A stretch of DNA of 64,000 nt from Rhizobiaceae bacterium (GTDB taxonomy: Bacteria > Pseudomonadota > Alphaproteobacteria > Rhizobiales > Rhizobiaceae): assembly GCA_028281105.1 (NCBI GenBank), contig JANQKQ010000048.1:1-64000 (forward strand). Direction: 5' to 3'. The notes beneath the pieces are model-generated. The model saw nothing but the letters and a program-made list of their open reading frames with translations, was not told the origin of the DNA and ran no database searches. Position numbers and translations under genes: made by a program. Shown piece by piece: positions 1-8,346 of the stretch. Each line of letters begins with the position of its first letter. Position 1 is the stretch's first letter.

Positions 1-21
1 CCGATCGCCCCGATTTTTCCC

Positions 22-52
22 AGAGCCGGCGGCCCACCGCCGGCTCTTTTTT
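22..52 (+). terminator. Rho-independent terminator of an upstream unit
   Basis: An 11-bp perfect GC-rich stem (22-32 with 37-47) with a 4-nt loop is followed by a run of six T. It would end a plus-strand transcript entering from the left of the window, so the operon starting near 130 is probably a separate transcription unit. Confidence 0.85.
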
Positions 53-94
53 GCCGTTCAACAACCCCACTTCCGCATTTAACGACACTACGTC

Positions 95-123
95 TTGACT
101 TCCTGGATCGCGCCGATCATAAG
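95..123 (+). promoter_or_regulatory. Candidate sigma70-type promoter of the catabolic operon
   Basis: TTGACT at 95-100 and CATAAG at 118-123 are separated by exactly 17 nt. This is a good match to a housekeeping promoter and sits 40 nt before the first start codon of the eight-gene operon. Assigned by eye only; no operator was recognised. Confidence 0.5.
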
Positions 124-162
124 GTTTGGTAAATCGATTTATCAACGCACGGATTTCCTCTG

Positions 163-1341
163 ATGACTCACAGTGGTTTTGTCGCACCGGATGCCCCGAC
201 CGGCGAAGCAGGCGGGCAGCCGAACGGAGTTTTACGGGTAGTGGCGTGGGACGATCCGCGCTGCGTCGCCCCGCTCGAGGCGGCGGCGGCCGCATGGCAC
301 GAAAAGACCGGCGATCGAGTTGAGATCATGCGTCGCCCGCTCACCGCATTCAACGATCAGCCGATTATCGAGATGTCGCCGCAGTGCGACGTGATGATCA
401 TCGACTATCCCCATGTGGCGCGGGCCCTGGACGAAGGCGCGATCACGCCGATCGAGGCGCTCGTGGAGCCCGAAGAGGTGCACGAGGTGAACGTCCGGGC
501 GATCGGGCCGTCGCAGCGCTCGTTCCAGGTGGGCGGCGTCACCGCCGCATTTGCCAGCGATGCCGCCTGTCACGTGTCCGCACACCGCCCCCAGGCGCTG
601 GGCGGTCACCAGGCGCCGCAGACCTGGGAAGACGTGTTCGCACTGGCTGAGGATCGGCCCGGTTCCGTGGCCGTGGCGCTCTATCCCACCGATGCGATTT
701 CCTGTCTGATGAGCCTGATCGCCGGGGATGGCGCCGCACCCGATGGCGGCGACCGGCTATTTCCCGATGAAGGCAGCGCCCGGCGCGCAGTCGGGCTGCT
801 GAAAAGGCTCGCGGGCATTGTCGGCGATTTCTGCTGGACCTGCACCCCTCAGGCGCTGTTCGCGCAAGCGAGAACCCGCGAGGAGATCGCCTATATTCCC
901 TTCACTTTCGGATACACGGCCATGACCGAGCCGGAGAACGGCGGCTGGCGCTTCGCCGCCCCGCCCGCCGGATCGGGCAGCCTGCTGGGCGGCGCGGGAA
1001 TGGCGGTCTCGTCACAGACGCCGGTCGCCGCCAAGGCGGCCGCCTTTGCCAGCTGGTATTGCCGCGACGAGGGGCAGCTGTTGGCGGGGCGAACCGGCGG
1101 ACAGCCGGCGGGACTGGCCGCCTGGGACGATCAGGCGACCAACGTGTTGGCGAACGGCTTCTACGCCGACACGAGCACCACTCAGAAGAGCGCCTATGTG
1201 CGCCCGCGCGTGCCCTGGTGGCCGCCGCTGCAGGCCGAAGCCGGCGAGGTTTTGGTAAAGCGGTTGCGCAATCGCGAACACGCGGACAAAATCATCGCCG
1301 AGCTCGAGGCGACCTATCGCCGCCACAGGAGCGAAGCCTGA
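163..1341 (+). CDS. Solute-binding-fold protein without signal peptide
   Basis: A 392-residue protein that resembles the sugar-type (family 1) extracellular solute-binding proteins of ABC transporters: an alpha/beta opening around residues 24-60, and a C-terminal part with typical aromatic residues and a helical end (LEATYRRHR). The start is fixed at 163, because the frame is closed by a stop at 130-132 with no other ATG between. The N-terminus (MTHSGFVAPDAPTGEAGG) has no hydrophobic segment, so the protein should stay in the cytoplasm. No transporter permease or ATPase is visible. It is the first gene of an operon of CoA and acid-sugar enzymes, with the CoA-transferase starting 9 nt after its stop. 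It may have been recruited as a sensor, a substrate-holding protein or an enzyme. Family assignment fairly sure, function unknown. Confidence 0.65.
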   Translation: MTHSGFVAPDAPTGEAGGQPNGVLRVVAWDDPRCVAPLEAAAAAWHEKTGDRVEIMRRPLTAFNDQPIIEMSPQCDVMIIDYPHVARALDEGAITPIEALVEPEEVHEVNVRAIGPSQRSFQVGGVTAAFASDAACHVSAHRPQALGGHQAPQTWEDVFALAEDRPGSVAVALYPTDAISCLMSLIAGDGAAPDGGDRLFPDEGSARRAVGLLKRLAGIVGDFCWTCTPQALFAQARTREEIAYIPFTFGYTAMTEPENGGWRFAAPPAGSGSLLGGAGMAVSSQTPVAAKAAAFASWYCRDEGQLLAGRTGGQPAGLAAWDDQATNVLANGFYADTSTTQKSAYVRPRVPWWPPLQAEAGEVLVKRLRNREHADKIIAELEATYRRHRSEA

Positions 1342-1350
1342 GGAAGCAAC

Positions 1351-2544
1351 ATGAATCAATCCACTACTCCCGGCGCACTCGACGGCATCCGTATCCTGGA
1401 TTTCACCCAGATGATGCTGGGGCCGCTGTGCACCCAGACGCTGGCGGATCTGGGCGCCGACGTGATCAAGGTGGAGCGGCCGGGCAAGGGCGAATGGATG
1501 CGGTCCATGCCGATGATCGGCGAGTTCGTCGGCGGCGATTCGGCCGCCTTCCATTCGTTCAACCGCAACAAGCGTTCGGTCACCGTGGACCTGAAGAACG
1601 AAAAGGGCCGCGAAGCGCTGATAGAGATGGCCAGGCAGTGTGACGTGGTGGTCGAGAACTTCCGCTCCGGCGTGATGGACCGGCTGGGTCTTGGCTACGA
1701 GGATTTCAAGGCGGCCAACGACAAGATCATCTACGCGTCCGGCTCGGGCTGGGGCGAAGGTAGCTACCTGGCCGAGAAGGGCTGGCCGGGGCAGGATCTG
1801 CTTGTGCAGGCGATGAGCGGGGTGATGTTCAACACCGGGCGCGCCGGCGAGCCGCCGACCGCCTGCGGCACCCCGATCGCCGACTTCGCCGCCTCCCAGG
1901 CGCTGGCGATCGGCATCTTGGGGGCGCTGATCGCGCGCGATCGTCACGGGGTCGGCCAGAAGGTGGAGACCAACCTGTACTCGGCCACGCTCAACCTGAT
2001 GGCGCAGGAGAACTTCGCGGTTCTCAACCAAGGCATCGATCTGGAGCGCTCGCAGGCTGGCGTGGCCTCCTGCTGGAACGACGCGCCCTATGGCGCACAC
2101 CGCAGCGCCGACGGCTGGGTGGCGATCGCCATGTGCCCGCTGGAAAAGCTGGGGCCGTTGATCGGTGATGAGACCCTGCATGAGGTTGATCCATGGGCGC
2201 AGCGCGACGAGGCCAAACGGCGCATCGACGAGAGCACCTCGAAGAAGACCACCGCCGAGCTGATGGAAATCTTCGAAGAAGCCGATGTATGGGCCGCACC
2301 CATTCGCACCTCGCGCGAGGCGATGGATGAGCTGGTGAAGCTCGACTCGCCGCGCCTGGTCGAGATGGACCATCCCAAGGCGGGCAGGATCAAGGCGATC
2401 GCCAATCCGGTCAGCCTGAGCGAGACCCCGCCTGCCCTGCGCCACGTGCCGCCGGCCGTCGGCGAACATACCGACGAGGTCCTGGCCGACATGCTGGACG
2501 CCGAGACGATCGAGGCGCTGCGCGAGTCAGGGGCGATCGGATGA
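1351..2544 (+). CDS. CaiB/BaiF family (class III) CoA-transferase
   Basis: A 397-residue protein of normal length for class III CoA-transferases, which move CoA from a CoA-thioester to a free carboxylate through an aspartyl-CoA anhydride. The N-terminal signature LDFTQMMLGPLCTQTLADLG (about 16-35) and the VERPGKGEWMR loop are typical. The catalytic aspartate is read as Asp178 in GTPIADFAA, at the position of Asp169 of formyl-CoA transferase. A ribosome binding site (GAGGAAG) overlaps the stop of the preceding gene, and the stop overlaps the ATG of the crotonase gene (ATGA), indicating translational coupling. It probably activates the pathway substrate as a CoA ester. The actual acid is unknown; carnitine-type and other hydroxy acids are possible. 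Confidence 0.85.
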   Translation: MNQSTTPGALDGIRILDFTQMMLGPLCTQTLADLGADVIKVERPGKGEWMRSMPMIGEFVGGDSAAFHSFNRNKRSVTVDLKNEKGREALIEMARQCDVVVENFRSGVMDRLGLGYEDFKAANDKIIYASGSGWGEGSYLAEKGWPGQDLLVQAMSGVMFNTGRAGEPPTACGTPIADFAASQALAIGILGALIARDRHGVGQKVETNLYSATLNLMAQENFAVLNQGIDLERSQAGVASCWNDAPYGAHRSADGWVAIAMCPLEKLGPLIGDETLHEVDPWAQRDEAKRRIDESTSKKTTAELMEIFEEADVWAAPIRTSREAMDELVKLDSPRLVEMDHPKAGRIKAIANPVSLSETPPALRHVPPAVGEHTDEVLADMLDAETIEALRESGAIG

Positions 2545-3335
2545 GCGAGGAACGGCTGCACCCCAACCTGGTGCTGGAGCGCCACGGCGCGATCGAGGTG
2601 CTGCGCGTCGACCGCGAGGAGGCGCTGGGCGCGCTTAACTTCGAGATCCAGGCGGCGCTGGGCGACTACGCGGCCGATGTGGCGAACCGCTCCTATGAGG
2701 TGCGCGTGGTCATCCTCACCGGCACCGGGCGCGGATTCGTCGCCGGGGCCGACATCGCCGGCTATCACGGCGCCGGGCAGACCGTGTTCGACGACTTCCA
2801 GCGGCGCTCGCGGCGCACCTTCGATGCGATTGCCGCGCTGCCCCAGATCACCATCTGTGCCGTCAACGGCTATGCGCTGGGCGGCGGGTTTGAGCTGGCG
2901 CTGTGCTGCGATTTCATCTTTGTGAATGAAAAGACCAAGCTGGGCCTGCCGGAGATCAAGCTCGGCCTGCTGCCCGGCGGCGGCGGCACCCAGCGCCTGC
3001 CGCGGCTGGTCGGACCGATGCGGGCCAAAGAGATTCTGCTCACCGGGCGGATGATCACGGCGGCCGAGGCGGTCGAATACGGCGCGGCGCTGGAAGCATG
3101 CGCGCCCGACAAGCTGATGGATCGCGCGATGGAATTCGCCGAGCTTCTGGCCGGCCAGGCGCCGGTGGCGTTGCTGGAGGGCAAGCGCGTCATCGACGAC
3201 GGGCTCGACGCGGCGCTGTCGGCCGGGCTGACCATGGAACAACGGGTACTGGGCGCGCTGTTCGCCACCGACGACGGCAAGGAGGGCATCGCCGCCTTCA
3301 TGGAAAAGCGCGACCCGAAATTCAAAGGACGCTAG
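2541..3335 (+). CDS. Enoyl-CoA hydratase/isomerase family (crotonase)
   Basis: A 264-residue crotonase-fold protein. The oxyanion-hole motif GFVAGADIAGY lies near residue 66, and both glutamates used by true enoyl-CoA hydratases are present: Glu118 in GGGFELAL and Glu138 in GLPEIKLG. Hydration of an enoyl-CoA, or the reverse dehydration of a hydroxyacyl-CoA, is therefore chemically possible. It starts inside the stop of the CoA-transferase gene and is followed after 16 nt by the metallo-hydrolase, so it belongs to the same pathway. The physiological substrate cannot be read from the sequence. Confidence 0.85.
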   Translation: MSEERLHPNLVLERHGAIEVLRVDREEALGALNFEIQAALGDYAADVANRSYEVRVVILTGTGRGFVAGADIAGYHGAGQTVFDDFQRRSRRTFDAIAALPQITICAVNGYALGGGFELALCCDFIFVNEKTKLGLPEIKLGLLPGGGGTQRLPRLVGPMRAKEILLTGRMITAAEAVEYGAALEACAPDKLMDRAMEFAELLAGQAPVALLEGKRVIDDGLDAALSAGLTMEQRVLGALFATDDGKEGIAAFMEKRDPKFKGR

Positions 3336-3351
3336 AGGTAAGGAAAAGACC

Positions 3352-4302
3352 ATGAGCCAATCCGTCATCAGCTATCGCTCCGGCCCGTTCGCCACGGTGT
3401 CCATGGGCCTGCCCGGCGACCATGAGGGCAAGACCGCGACGCGCGTGTTCTTCGTCATCGGCACGGATAAGATCGCGCTCATCGACTCGGGCCTGTATGC
3501 CGGCCTGCCGGCGCTGCAGCAGGCGTTCGAGGAGTTGGAGATCAAGCCGGGCGATCTCGACCTGCTGCTGCTGACCCACGAACACATGGACCATGTGGGC
3601 AACAATGGCTGGCTCAAAGAGACCACGGGCTGCACGATCCTGGGCCATAACGGCCGCGCCGACCGGGTCGCCGACAACATGCTCAACGCCAAGGCGATCG
3701 TGCATGCGTTTCCCGAAGGCGAACACTTTGATCTGAAAGAAGAATATCTCGACTGGATGGGACCGACCGAGGGTCCGATCGACCGGTTCATCGCCGATGG
3801 CGACACGATCGACCTGGGCGGCGGCGTGGTGCTGGAGACGGTCGAGGTGCTGGGTCACTCCATGGCCGAGGTGGGCTTCTTCGAGCAGTCGACAAAGACG
3901 CTAATCATCGCCGACCCGCTGCTGCCGCCGTTCAACCCGGTGCTGTATCTGTACGAGGAGCCGAACGTGATGCGCGCGACCTTCGACAAGATCGAGAAGT
4001 TTCTGGTCGAGCGCGATGTGCAGGCCGTGCTGTTTGCCCACGACGAGGTCAAGACGGCGGCCGAGACCCAAGAGCTGGTGGACGACTGCCGCCGCCGGGT
4101 CGACACCGTGGAGGCCTCGATGGTCACCCACATGAAGGCCAATCCGGGCATCGGCTTCGCCGAACTGCGCGACAAATGCTGTGACGACCAATCCATGGTG
4201 CGCGAGTGGCGGGCGCTGGTGTCGATCGACGCCAGCCTGAAGGACTTCCAAGCCAAGGGTCTGGCGGAAAAACGCGGGGATGGCTGGCATTATGTGGGAT
4301 AA
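3352..4302 (+). CDS. Metallo-beta-lactamase fold hydrolase
   Basis: A 316-residue metallo-beta-lactamase-fold protein with the binuclear metal motif THEHMDH (75-81), a further metal histidine at His169 in LGHSM, Asp188 in IIADP and His230 in FAHDE. A helical C-terminal domain of about 80 residues follows, as in the glyoxalase II-like and alkyl-sulfatase-unrelated thioester or lactone hydrolases. A good ribosome binding site (AAGGAAAAG) precedes the ATG. In this operon it could release CoA from a thioester or open a lactone. It overlaps the start of the dehydrogenase gene by about 20 nt. Fold sure, substrate unknown. Confidence 0.8.
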   Translation: MSQSVISYRSGPFATVSMGLPGDHEGKTATRVFFVIGTDKIALIDSGLYAGLPALQQAFEELEIKPGDLDLLLLTHEHMDHVGNNGWLKETTGCTILGHNGRADRVADNMLNAKAIVHAFPEGEHFDLKEEYLDWMGPTEGPIDRFIADGDTIDLGGGVVLETVEVLGHSMAEVGFFEQSTKTLIIADPLLPPFNPVLYLYEEPNVMRATFDKIEKFLVERDVQAVLFAHDEVKTAAETQELVDDCRRRVDTVEASMVTHMKANPGIGFAELRDKCCDDQSMVREWRALVSIDASLKDFQAKGLAEKRGDGWHYVG

Positions 4303-5272
4303 CGAGCTGCCCAAATGCGCGGTTCTGGGCGCCGGCACCATGGGCGCGCAGATCGCCGCCTCCCTGGCGCTGGGCGGCGCCCAGGTGACGCTGTGGGCGC
4401 GGCGCGAGGCTTCGCTGGCGCCGGCGCTGGAGCGCATTGGCGAGGCCGTGGATTTCCTGATTGGCCAGGAGTTGGCAACGGCGCAGGACAAGGCGGATGT
4501 GCTGGGCCGCGTGACCACCACCGGCGACCTGGAAGACGCGGTCAAAGACGCCGGCTTCATCATCGAGGCGGCGGCCGAGGACGTCGGCGTCAAGCAGGAC
4601 CTGCTCAAGCGCGCCGAAGCCGCTTCGCCCGGCGATGCCGTGACTTCGTCGACCACCTCGTCGATTTCCGCCACAGACATTCAATCCGGGCTGGCGCGCC
4701 CTGCCCGCTTCTGCGTCGCCCATTACGCCCAGCCGGCGCAGTTGGTCGCGGTGGTCGAGGTGGTGCCGGGCAAGGACACCCACGACGACGTGACCGAAGC
4801 GGTGACCACCCTGCTCGCCAGGACCGGCAAGACCCCGGTCACCTGCCCCGACGTTCCCGGCTTCCTGTGGGTGCGCATCCAGACCGCCGTGCTGCGCGAG
4901 CTGGCCTCATTGGTCGGCCAGGGCCTGGCGACGCCGGAGGCGTGCGACACCATCTTAAAGAAAGGCTACGCCTCGCGCCTGCCGGCGATGGGCGCGTTCG
5001 AGCATGCGGATCTGGCCGGGCTCGACCTGATGAATTCCGACGCGCTGAAGGCGGTTTGGGCGGATTTGTCGAACGTCACCGACCCGGCCGAGACGCCGCT
5101 CGGTCAACTGTTCGCACAGGGCCACACCGGCATGCGTTCGGGCCAGGGCTTCTACGACTGGACGCAGCGCGACCCCGAAGCGTTCAAGGCGCAGCGCGAC
5201 GAGGAGATCGTGCGGCGGGTGAAAATCGTCGCTGGCGGCGAAGTGGTGTTGAACTCGAAAGACGGGGCCTGA
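4280..5272 (+). CDS. 3-hydroxyacyl-CoA dehydrogenase-like NAD(P)-dependent dehydrogenase
   Basis: About 330 residues with an N-terminal Rossmann domain (VLGAGTMGAQIA, 15-26) and the 3HCDH C-terminal helical domain. The STTSSIS segment and His148 match the active-site region, with Glu160 in VVEVVPG as the usual partner. The usual HFFNP or HPxNP box reads HYAQP, so the conserved Asn is replaced. That departs from both classical fatty-acid enzymes and L-gulonate or carnitine dehydrogenases. A second in-frame ATG at 4292 sits 11 nt after GGGGA and is an equally likely start. The gene overlaps the preceding gene, which supports co-expression. Oxidation of a 3-hydroxy acid or its CoA ester is the likely role. 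Confidence 0.75.
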   Translation: MAGIMWDNELPKCAVLGAGTMGAQIAASLALGGAQVTLWARREASLAPALERIGEAVDFLIGQELATAQDKADVLGRVTTTGDLEDAVKDAGFIIEAAAEDVGVKQDLLKRAEAASPGDAVTSSTTSSISATDIQSGLARPARFCVAHYAQPAQLVAVVEVVPGKDTHDDVTEAVTTLLARTGKTPVTCPDVPGFLWVRIQTAVLRELASLVGQGLATPEACDTILKKGYASRLPAMGAFEHADLAGLDLMNSDALKAVWADLSNVTDPAETPLGQLFAQGHTGMRSGQGFYDWTQRDPEAFKAQRDEEIVRRVKIVAGGEVVLNSKDGA

Positions 5273-5275
5273 GCC

Positions 5276-6307
5276 ATGGCGACGATGAAAGCGGCCTATT
5301 TCACCCACAATAAGACCTTCAAGATCGAGCAGGTCGAGACCGCCCCGCCCGGCCCCGGTGAGGTGGAGATCGATGTCGCCTATTGCGGCATCTGCGGCAC
5401 CGATCTGCACATCTTCCACGGCGCCATGCCGCATCGCCTCGGCGACAGGCGGGTGCTGGGCCATGAGATGTCGGGAACGGTAGCGGCGATCGGCGACGGG
5501 GTAGACAACATCTCGGTCGGCCAGTCGGTGGTGGTGCGCCCGCTCGATCATTGCGGGCAATGCCCCGCTTGTAAGGCCGGCCACACCCACATCTGCCACA
5601 ATCTGAAATTTCTCGGCATCGACACCGATGGCGGCTTCGCGCAGAAGTGGACGGTGCCCGCCCACACCGTGCACCTGCTGCCCGACAATATGCCGCTTGA
5701 ACAGGCGGCGCTGATCGAGCCGCTGGCGGTCGCCTGCCACGACGTCTCGCGCGGTCGGGTTGCCGAAGGCGAGGACGTGCTGGTGATCGGCGGCGGGCCG
5801 ATCGGCGTGCTCGTCGCGATGGCCGCACGCGCCAAGGGCGGCAAAGTGACCATCTCGGAGGTCAACGAGGCCCGCTTGGCGATTGCCGAGAAGCTCGGCT
5901 TCGAAACGGTCAACCCGGCCAAAGCCGATCTGGCAGAGACCATCATGGCCAAGACCGGCAACAAGGGCGCAGACGTGGTGTTCGAAGTTTCCGGCTCCCA
6001 ATCCGGCGTCAATGCGATGACCACGGCGATCGCGGTGCGCGGGCGCATCGTCATGGTGGCAATCCACGCCGAGGCGCCGAAGGTGGACCTGTTCCAGTTC
6101 TTCTGGCGCGAGCTGGAACTGTTCGGCGCGCGGGTTTATCGCCCCGAAGACTACGAGACGGCGATCGCGATGATCGCGGCCGGCGAGGTGGACACCGACA
6201 CGATGATCACCGATGTAGCGCCGCTCGACGACATCCAGTCCGCCTTCGAGGCGCTGGACGACAACCCCACGGCAATGAAGAGTCTTATCAAGGTTTTGGA
6301 CGAGTAG
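5276..6307 (+). CDS. Zinc-dependent medium-chain alcohol dehydrogenase (polyol/sugar-acid type)
   Basis: A 343-residue medium-chain dehydrogenase of the sorbitol/threonine dehydrogenase group. The catalytic zinc ligands are visible as Cys40 (CGICGTD), His63 and Glu64 (LGHE). The structural zinc cysteines are 93, 96, 99 and 107. The nucleotide-binding motif GGGPIGVL lies near residue 175. Enzymes of this type oxidise secondary alcohols of polyols, threonine or sugar acids such as L-idonate and L-gulonate. The start could also be the ATG at 5285. It begins 3 nt after the preceding stop, and its own stop abuts the next start codon. Confidence 0.8.
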   Translation: MATMKAAYFTHNKTFKIEQVETAPPGPGEVEIDVAYCGICGTDLHIFHGAMPHRLGDRRVLGHEMSGTVAAIGDGVDNISVGQSVVVRPLDHCGQCPACKAGHTHICHNLKFLGIDTDGGFAQKWTVPAHTVHLLPDNMPLEQAALIEPLAVACHDVSRGRVAEGEDVLVIGGGPIGVLVAMAARAKGGKVTISEVNEARLAIAEKLGFETVNPAKADLAETIMAKTGNKGADVVFEVSGSQSGVNAMTTAIAVRGRIVMVAIHAEAPKVDLFQFFWRELELFGARVYRPEDYETAIAMIAAGEVDTDTMITDVAPLDDIQSAFEALDDNPTAMKSLIKVLDE

Positions 6308-7078
6308 ATGAGCATATTGGATCAATTCCGCCTGGACGGCAAAACCGCCCTGGTGACCGGCTGCAAGCGCGGCATCGGCATGGGCATGGCGGTGGCGCTG
6401 GCCGAAGCCGGCGCCGACATCATCGGCGTGTCGGCGACGCTGGAGGCCGATGGATCAAATGTGGGTAACGCGGTGGAAGCGGCCGGGCGCAAGTTCACCG
6501 GCTATGCCTGCGATTTCTCCGACCGCGCGACGCTCAACGCCTTCATCGAGCAGTTGCGCACCGACGGTCACAAGCCGGACATCCTCATCAACAATGCCGG
6601 CACGATCGCGCGGGCGCCGGCCGCCGAGCACCCTGACGAGATGTGGGACCAGGTCATCGAGGTCAACCTGTCGGCGCAGTTCGTCCTGAGCCGCGAGATC
6701 GGCCGGGACATGGTGGCGCGCGGATCGGGCAAGATCATCTTCACCGCCTCGTTGCTGACCTTCCAGGGCGGCATCAACGTGCCCGGCTATTCGGCGTCGA
6801 AGGGCGGCATCGGCCAGCTCACAATGGCTCTGGCGAACGAATGGGCCGGCAAAGGCGTCAACGTCAACGCCATCGCACCCGGCTACATCGCCACCGACAA
6901 CACCGAGGCGCTACGCAACGATAAGGCCCGCTACCAGGCGATCTTAGAGCGCATTCCGGCAGGCCGCTGGGGCACGCCGGAGGATTTCGCCGGCCCTGCG
7001 GTGTTCCTGGCCTCGGCCGCATCGGACTATATGAACGGCGCGATCCTCACCGTCGACGGTGGCTGGATGGGGCGCTAG
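6308..7078 (+). CDS. Short-chain dehydrogenase, KduD / 2-deoxy-D-gluconate 3-dehydrogenase-like
   Basis: A 256-residue classical SDR with TGxxxGIG (17-24), NNAG (95-98), and the catalytic Ser148, Tyr161 and Lys165 (YSASK). The opening ILDQFRLDGKTALVTG and the C-terminal GAILTVDGGW are typical of the KduD group, which interconverts 5-keto-4-deoxyuronate-derived acids and 2-keto-3-deoxygluconate or oxidises 2-deoxygluconate. The start codon follows the preceding TAG without a gap. With the kinase downstream it points to an acid-sugar branch feeding 2-keto-3-deoxygluconate metabolism. That link is inferred. Confidence 0.75.
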   Translation: MSILDQFRLDGKTALVTGCKRGIGMGMAVALAEAGADIIGVSATLEADGSNVGNAVEAAGRKFTGYACDFSDRATLNAFIEQLRTDGHKPDILINNAGTIARAPAAEHPDEMWDQVIEVNLSAQFVLSREIGRDMVARGSGKIIFTASLLTFQGGINVPGYSASKGGIGQLTMALANEWAGKGVNVNAIAPGYIATDNTEALRNDKARYQAILERIPAGRWGTPEDFAGPAVFLASAASDYMNGAILTVDGGWMGR

Positions 7079-7095
7079 GGCTTACACTTGTAGCC

Positions 7096-8019
7096 ATGCA
7101 ACCGGACATCATCGCCCTAGGCGAGCCGCTCATCGAGTTCGTCGCCCTCGACGAGACGCGCGACGGCGCGCCGCTCCACCGCCAGGGCTTCGGCGGCGAC
7201 ATCTCGAACGCGATGATCGCAGCGGCCCGCCAGGGGGCGAAGGCCGGCGTCGTTAGCGCGGTCGGCAACGACCCGTTCGGTGCCGCGCTCAGGGGACTTT
7301 GGCAACGCGAGGGCGTCGACGCCTCGGCCGTTATCGACAGCGATGCCGGCCATACGGGCGTCTATTTCGTCCAGCCGGACGCCAGTGGCCGTTCCTTCTC
7401 CTATGCGCGCAAGGGCTCGGCGGCGAGCCGGTACGCGCGGGACGATCTACCGGTCGAGGCGATCAAGGCTGCCAAAATCCTGCACGTCTCGGCGATTTCC
7501 CAGGCGATCAGCGGGTCGATGCGGGACGCCGTGCGCGAAGCGGCGCGGATCGCACGAGGCGCCGGCACGCAGGTCTCCTACGACACCAATCTGCGGCTCA
7601 ACCTGTGGCCGCTGGAGGAAGCGAAAGCGGAAATCGAGGCGTTCTCACCGCTCGCCGACATCGTGTTCCCATCGGACGATGAAGCCCGGCTGCTGACCGG
7701 TTTGGAAGACGTCAACGCGATCATCGACTTCTATCTCGGCTTTGGCGCGAAGCTGGTGTGCCTGAAGCGCGGCGAGGCCGGCGCGGTGCTGGCGAGCCCC
7801 GATGGACGCACCACGATTGCGCCGCATCCAACGACGGCGGTGGACTCCACCGGCGCGGGCGATGCGTATGCCGGGGCGTTTCTGGCCTATTATCTGGAGA
7901 CCGGGAACGCGGACCTGGCCGCGCGCCGCGCGGCCATCGTCGCGGCCGGCACGGTCTCCGGCCTGGGCGCGATCGATCCGATCCCGATGCGCGAGGCGGT
8001 GCTGGCGGCGGAGGTTTAG
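7096..8019 (+). CDS. PfkB-family sugar kinase, probable 2-keto-3-deoxygluconate kinase
   Basis: A 307-residue ribokinase-fold kinase. The anion-hole and catalytic-base motif DSTGAGD lies at 250-256, with Asp256 as base. The substrate-contact segment FSYARKGSAAS (101-111) and the YDTNLRLNLW box (162-171) are features shared by KDG kinases rather than fructokinases or adenosine kinases. It would phosphorylate 2-keto-3-deoxygluconate or a relative to the 6-phosphate for Eda cleavage. No eda gene is present in the window. It is the last gene of the operon and is followed by a convergent repeat-filled spacer. Confidence 0.75.
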   Translation: MQPDIIALGEPLIEFVALDETRDGAPLHRQGFGGDISNAMIAAARQGAKAGVVSAVGNDPFGAALRGLWQREGVDASAVIDSDAGHTGVYFVQPDASGRSFSYARKGSAASRYARDDLPVEAIKAAKILHVSAISQAISGSMRDAVREAARIARGAGTQVSYDTNLRLNLWPLEEAKAEIEAFSPLADIVFPSDDEARLLTGLEDVNAIIDFYLGFGAKLVCLKRGEAGAVLASPDGRTTIAPHPTTAVDSTGAGDAYAGAFLAYYLETGNADLAARRAAIVAAGTVSGLGAIDPIPMREAVLAAEV

Positions 8020-8042
8020 CTGGCTCTATCGCGTTGTTTCCT

Positions 8043-8326
8043 ACCCCCACCCCTAACCCCTCCCCTCAAGGGGGAGGGGGACTTGGGCCGTGCCATCCCT
8101 CCAAGTCGTCATCCTCGGGCCTGACCCGAGGATCTAACCCACGAACCACGCTGAACGAAGTCACCGATCGCATTAGATCCTCGCCACAAGGGCGAGGATG
8201 ACGGAGGGGAGGTAGGCGAGGACGACGTAAGGACGGCTGGCGAGAATTACGCAGGTGGATTTGGGCAGGCCGGTCGCTACAACACCTTCCCTCCCCCTTG
8301 TGGGGCGGGAATGAGGGTTGGGGGTG
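8043..8326. repeat. Composite nested palindromic intergenic repeat, copy A
   Basis: This fills the 327-bp gap between two convergent genes. Outer arms (CACCCCTAACCCCTCCC type, about 8046-8066) pair with GAGGGTTGGGGGTG near 8313-8326. Inside lies a 97-bp inverted repeat (8107-8203), whose arms CGTCATCCTCG and CGAGGATGACG are each part of a smaller hairpin (GATCCTCG/CGAGGAT). The same architecture recurs at 12562-12793. No coding potential was seen. It resembles the dispersed mosaic intergenic elements common in alphaproteobacteria and may act as a bidirectional terminator or transcript-end structure. Confidence 0.7.
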
Positions 8327-8346
8327 ACGCCGATGCCGTTCGACGC

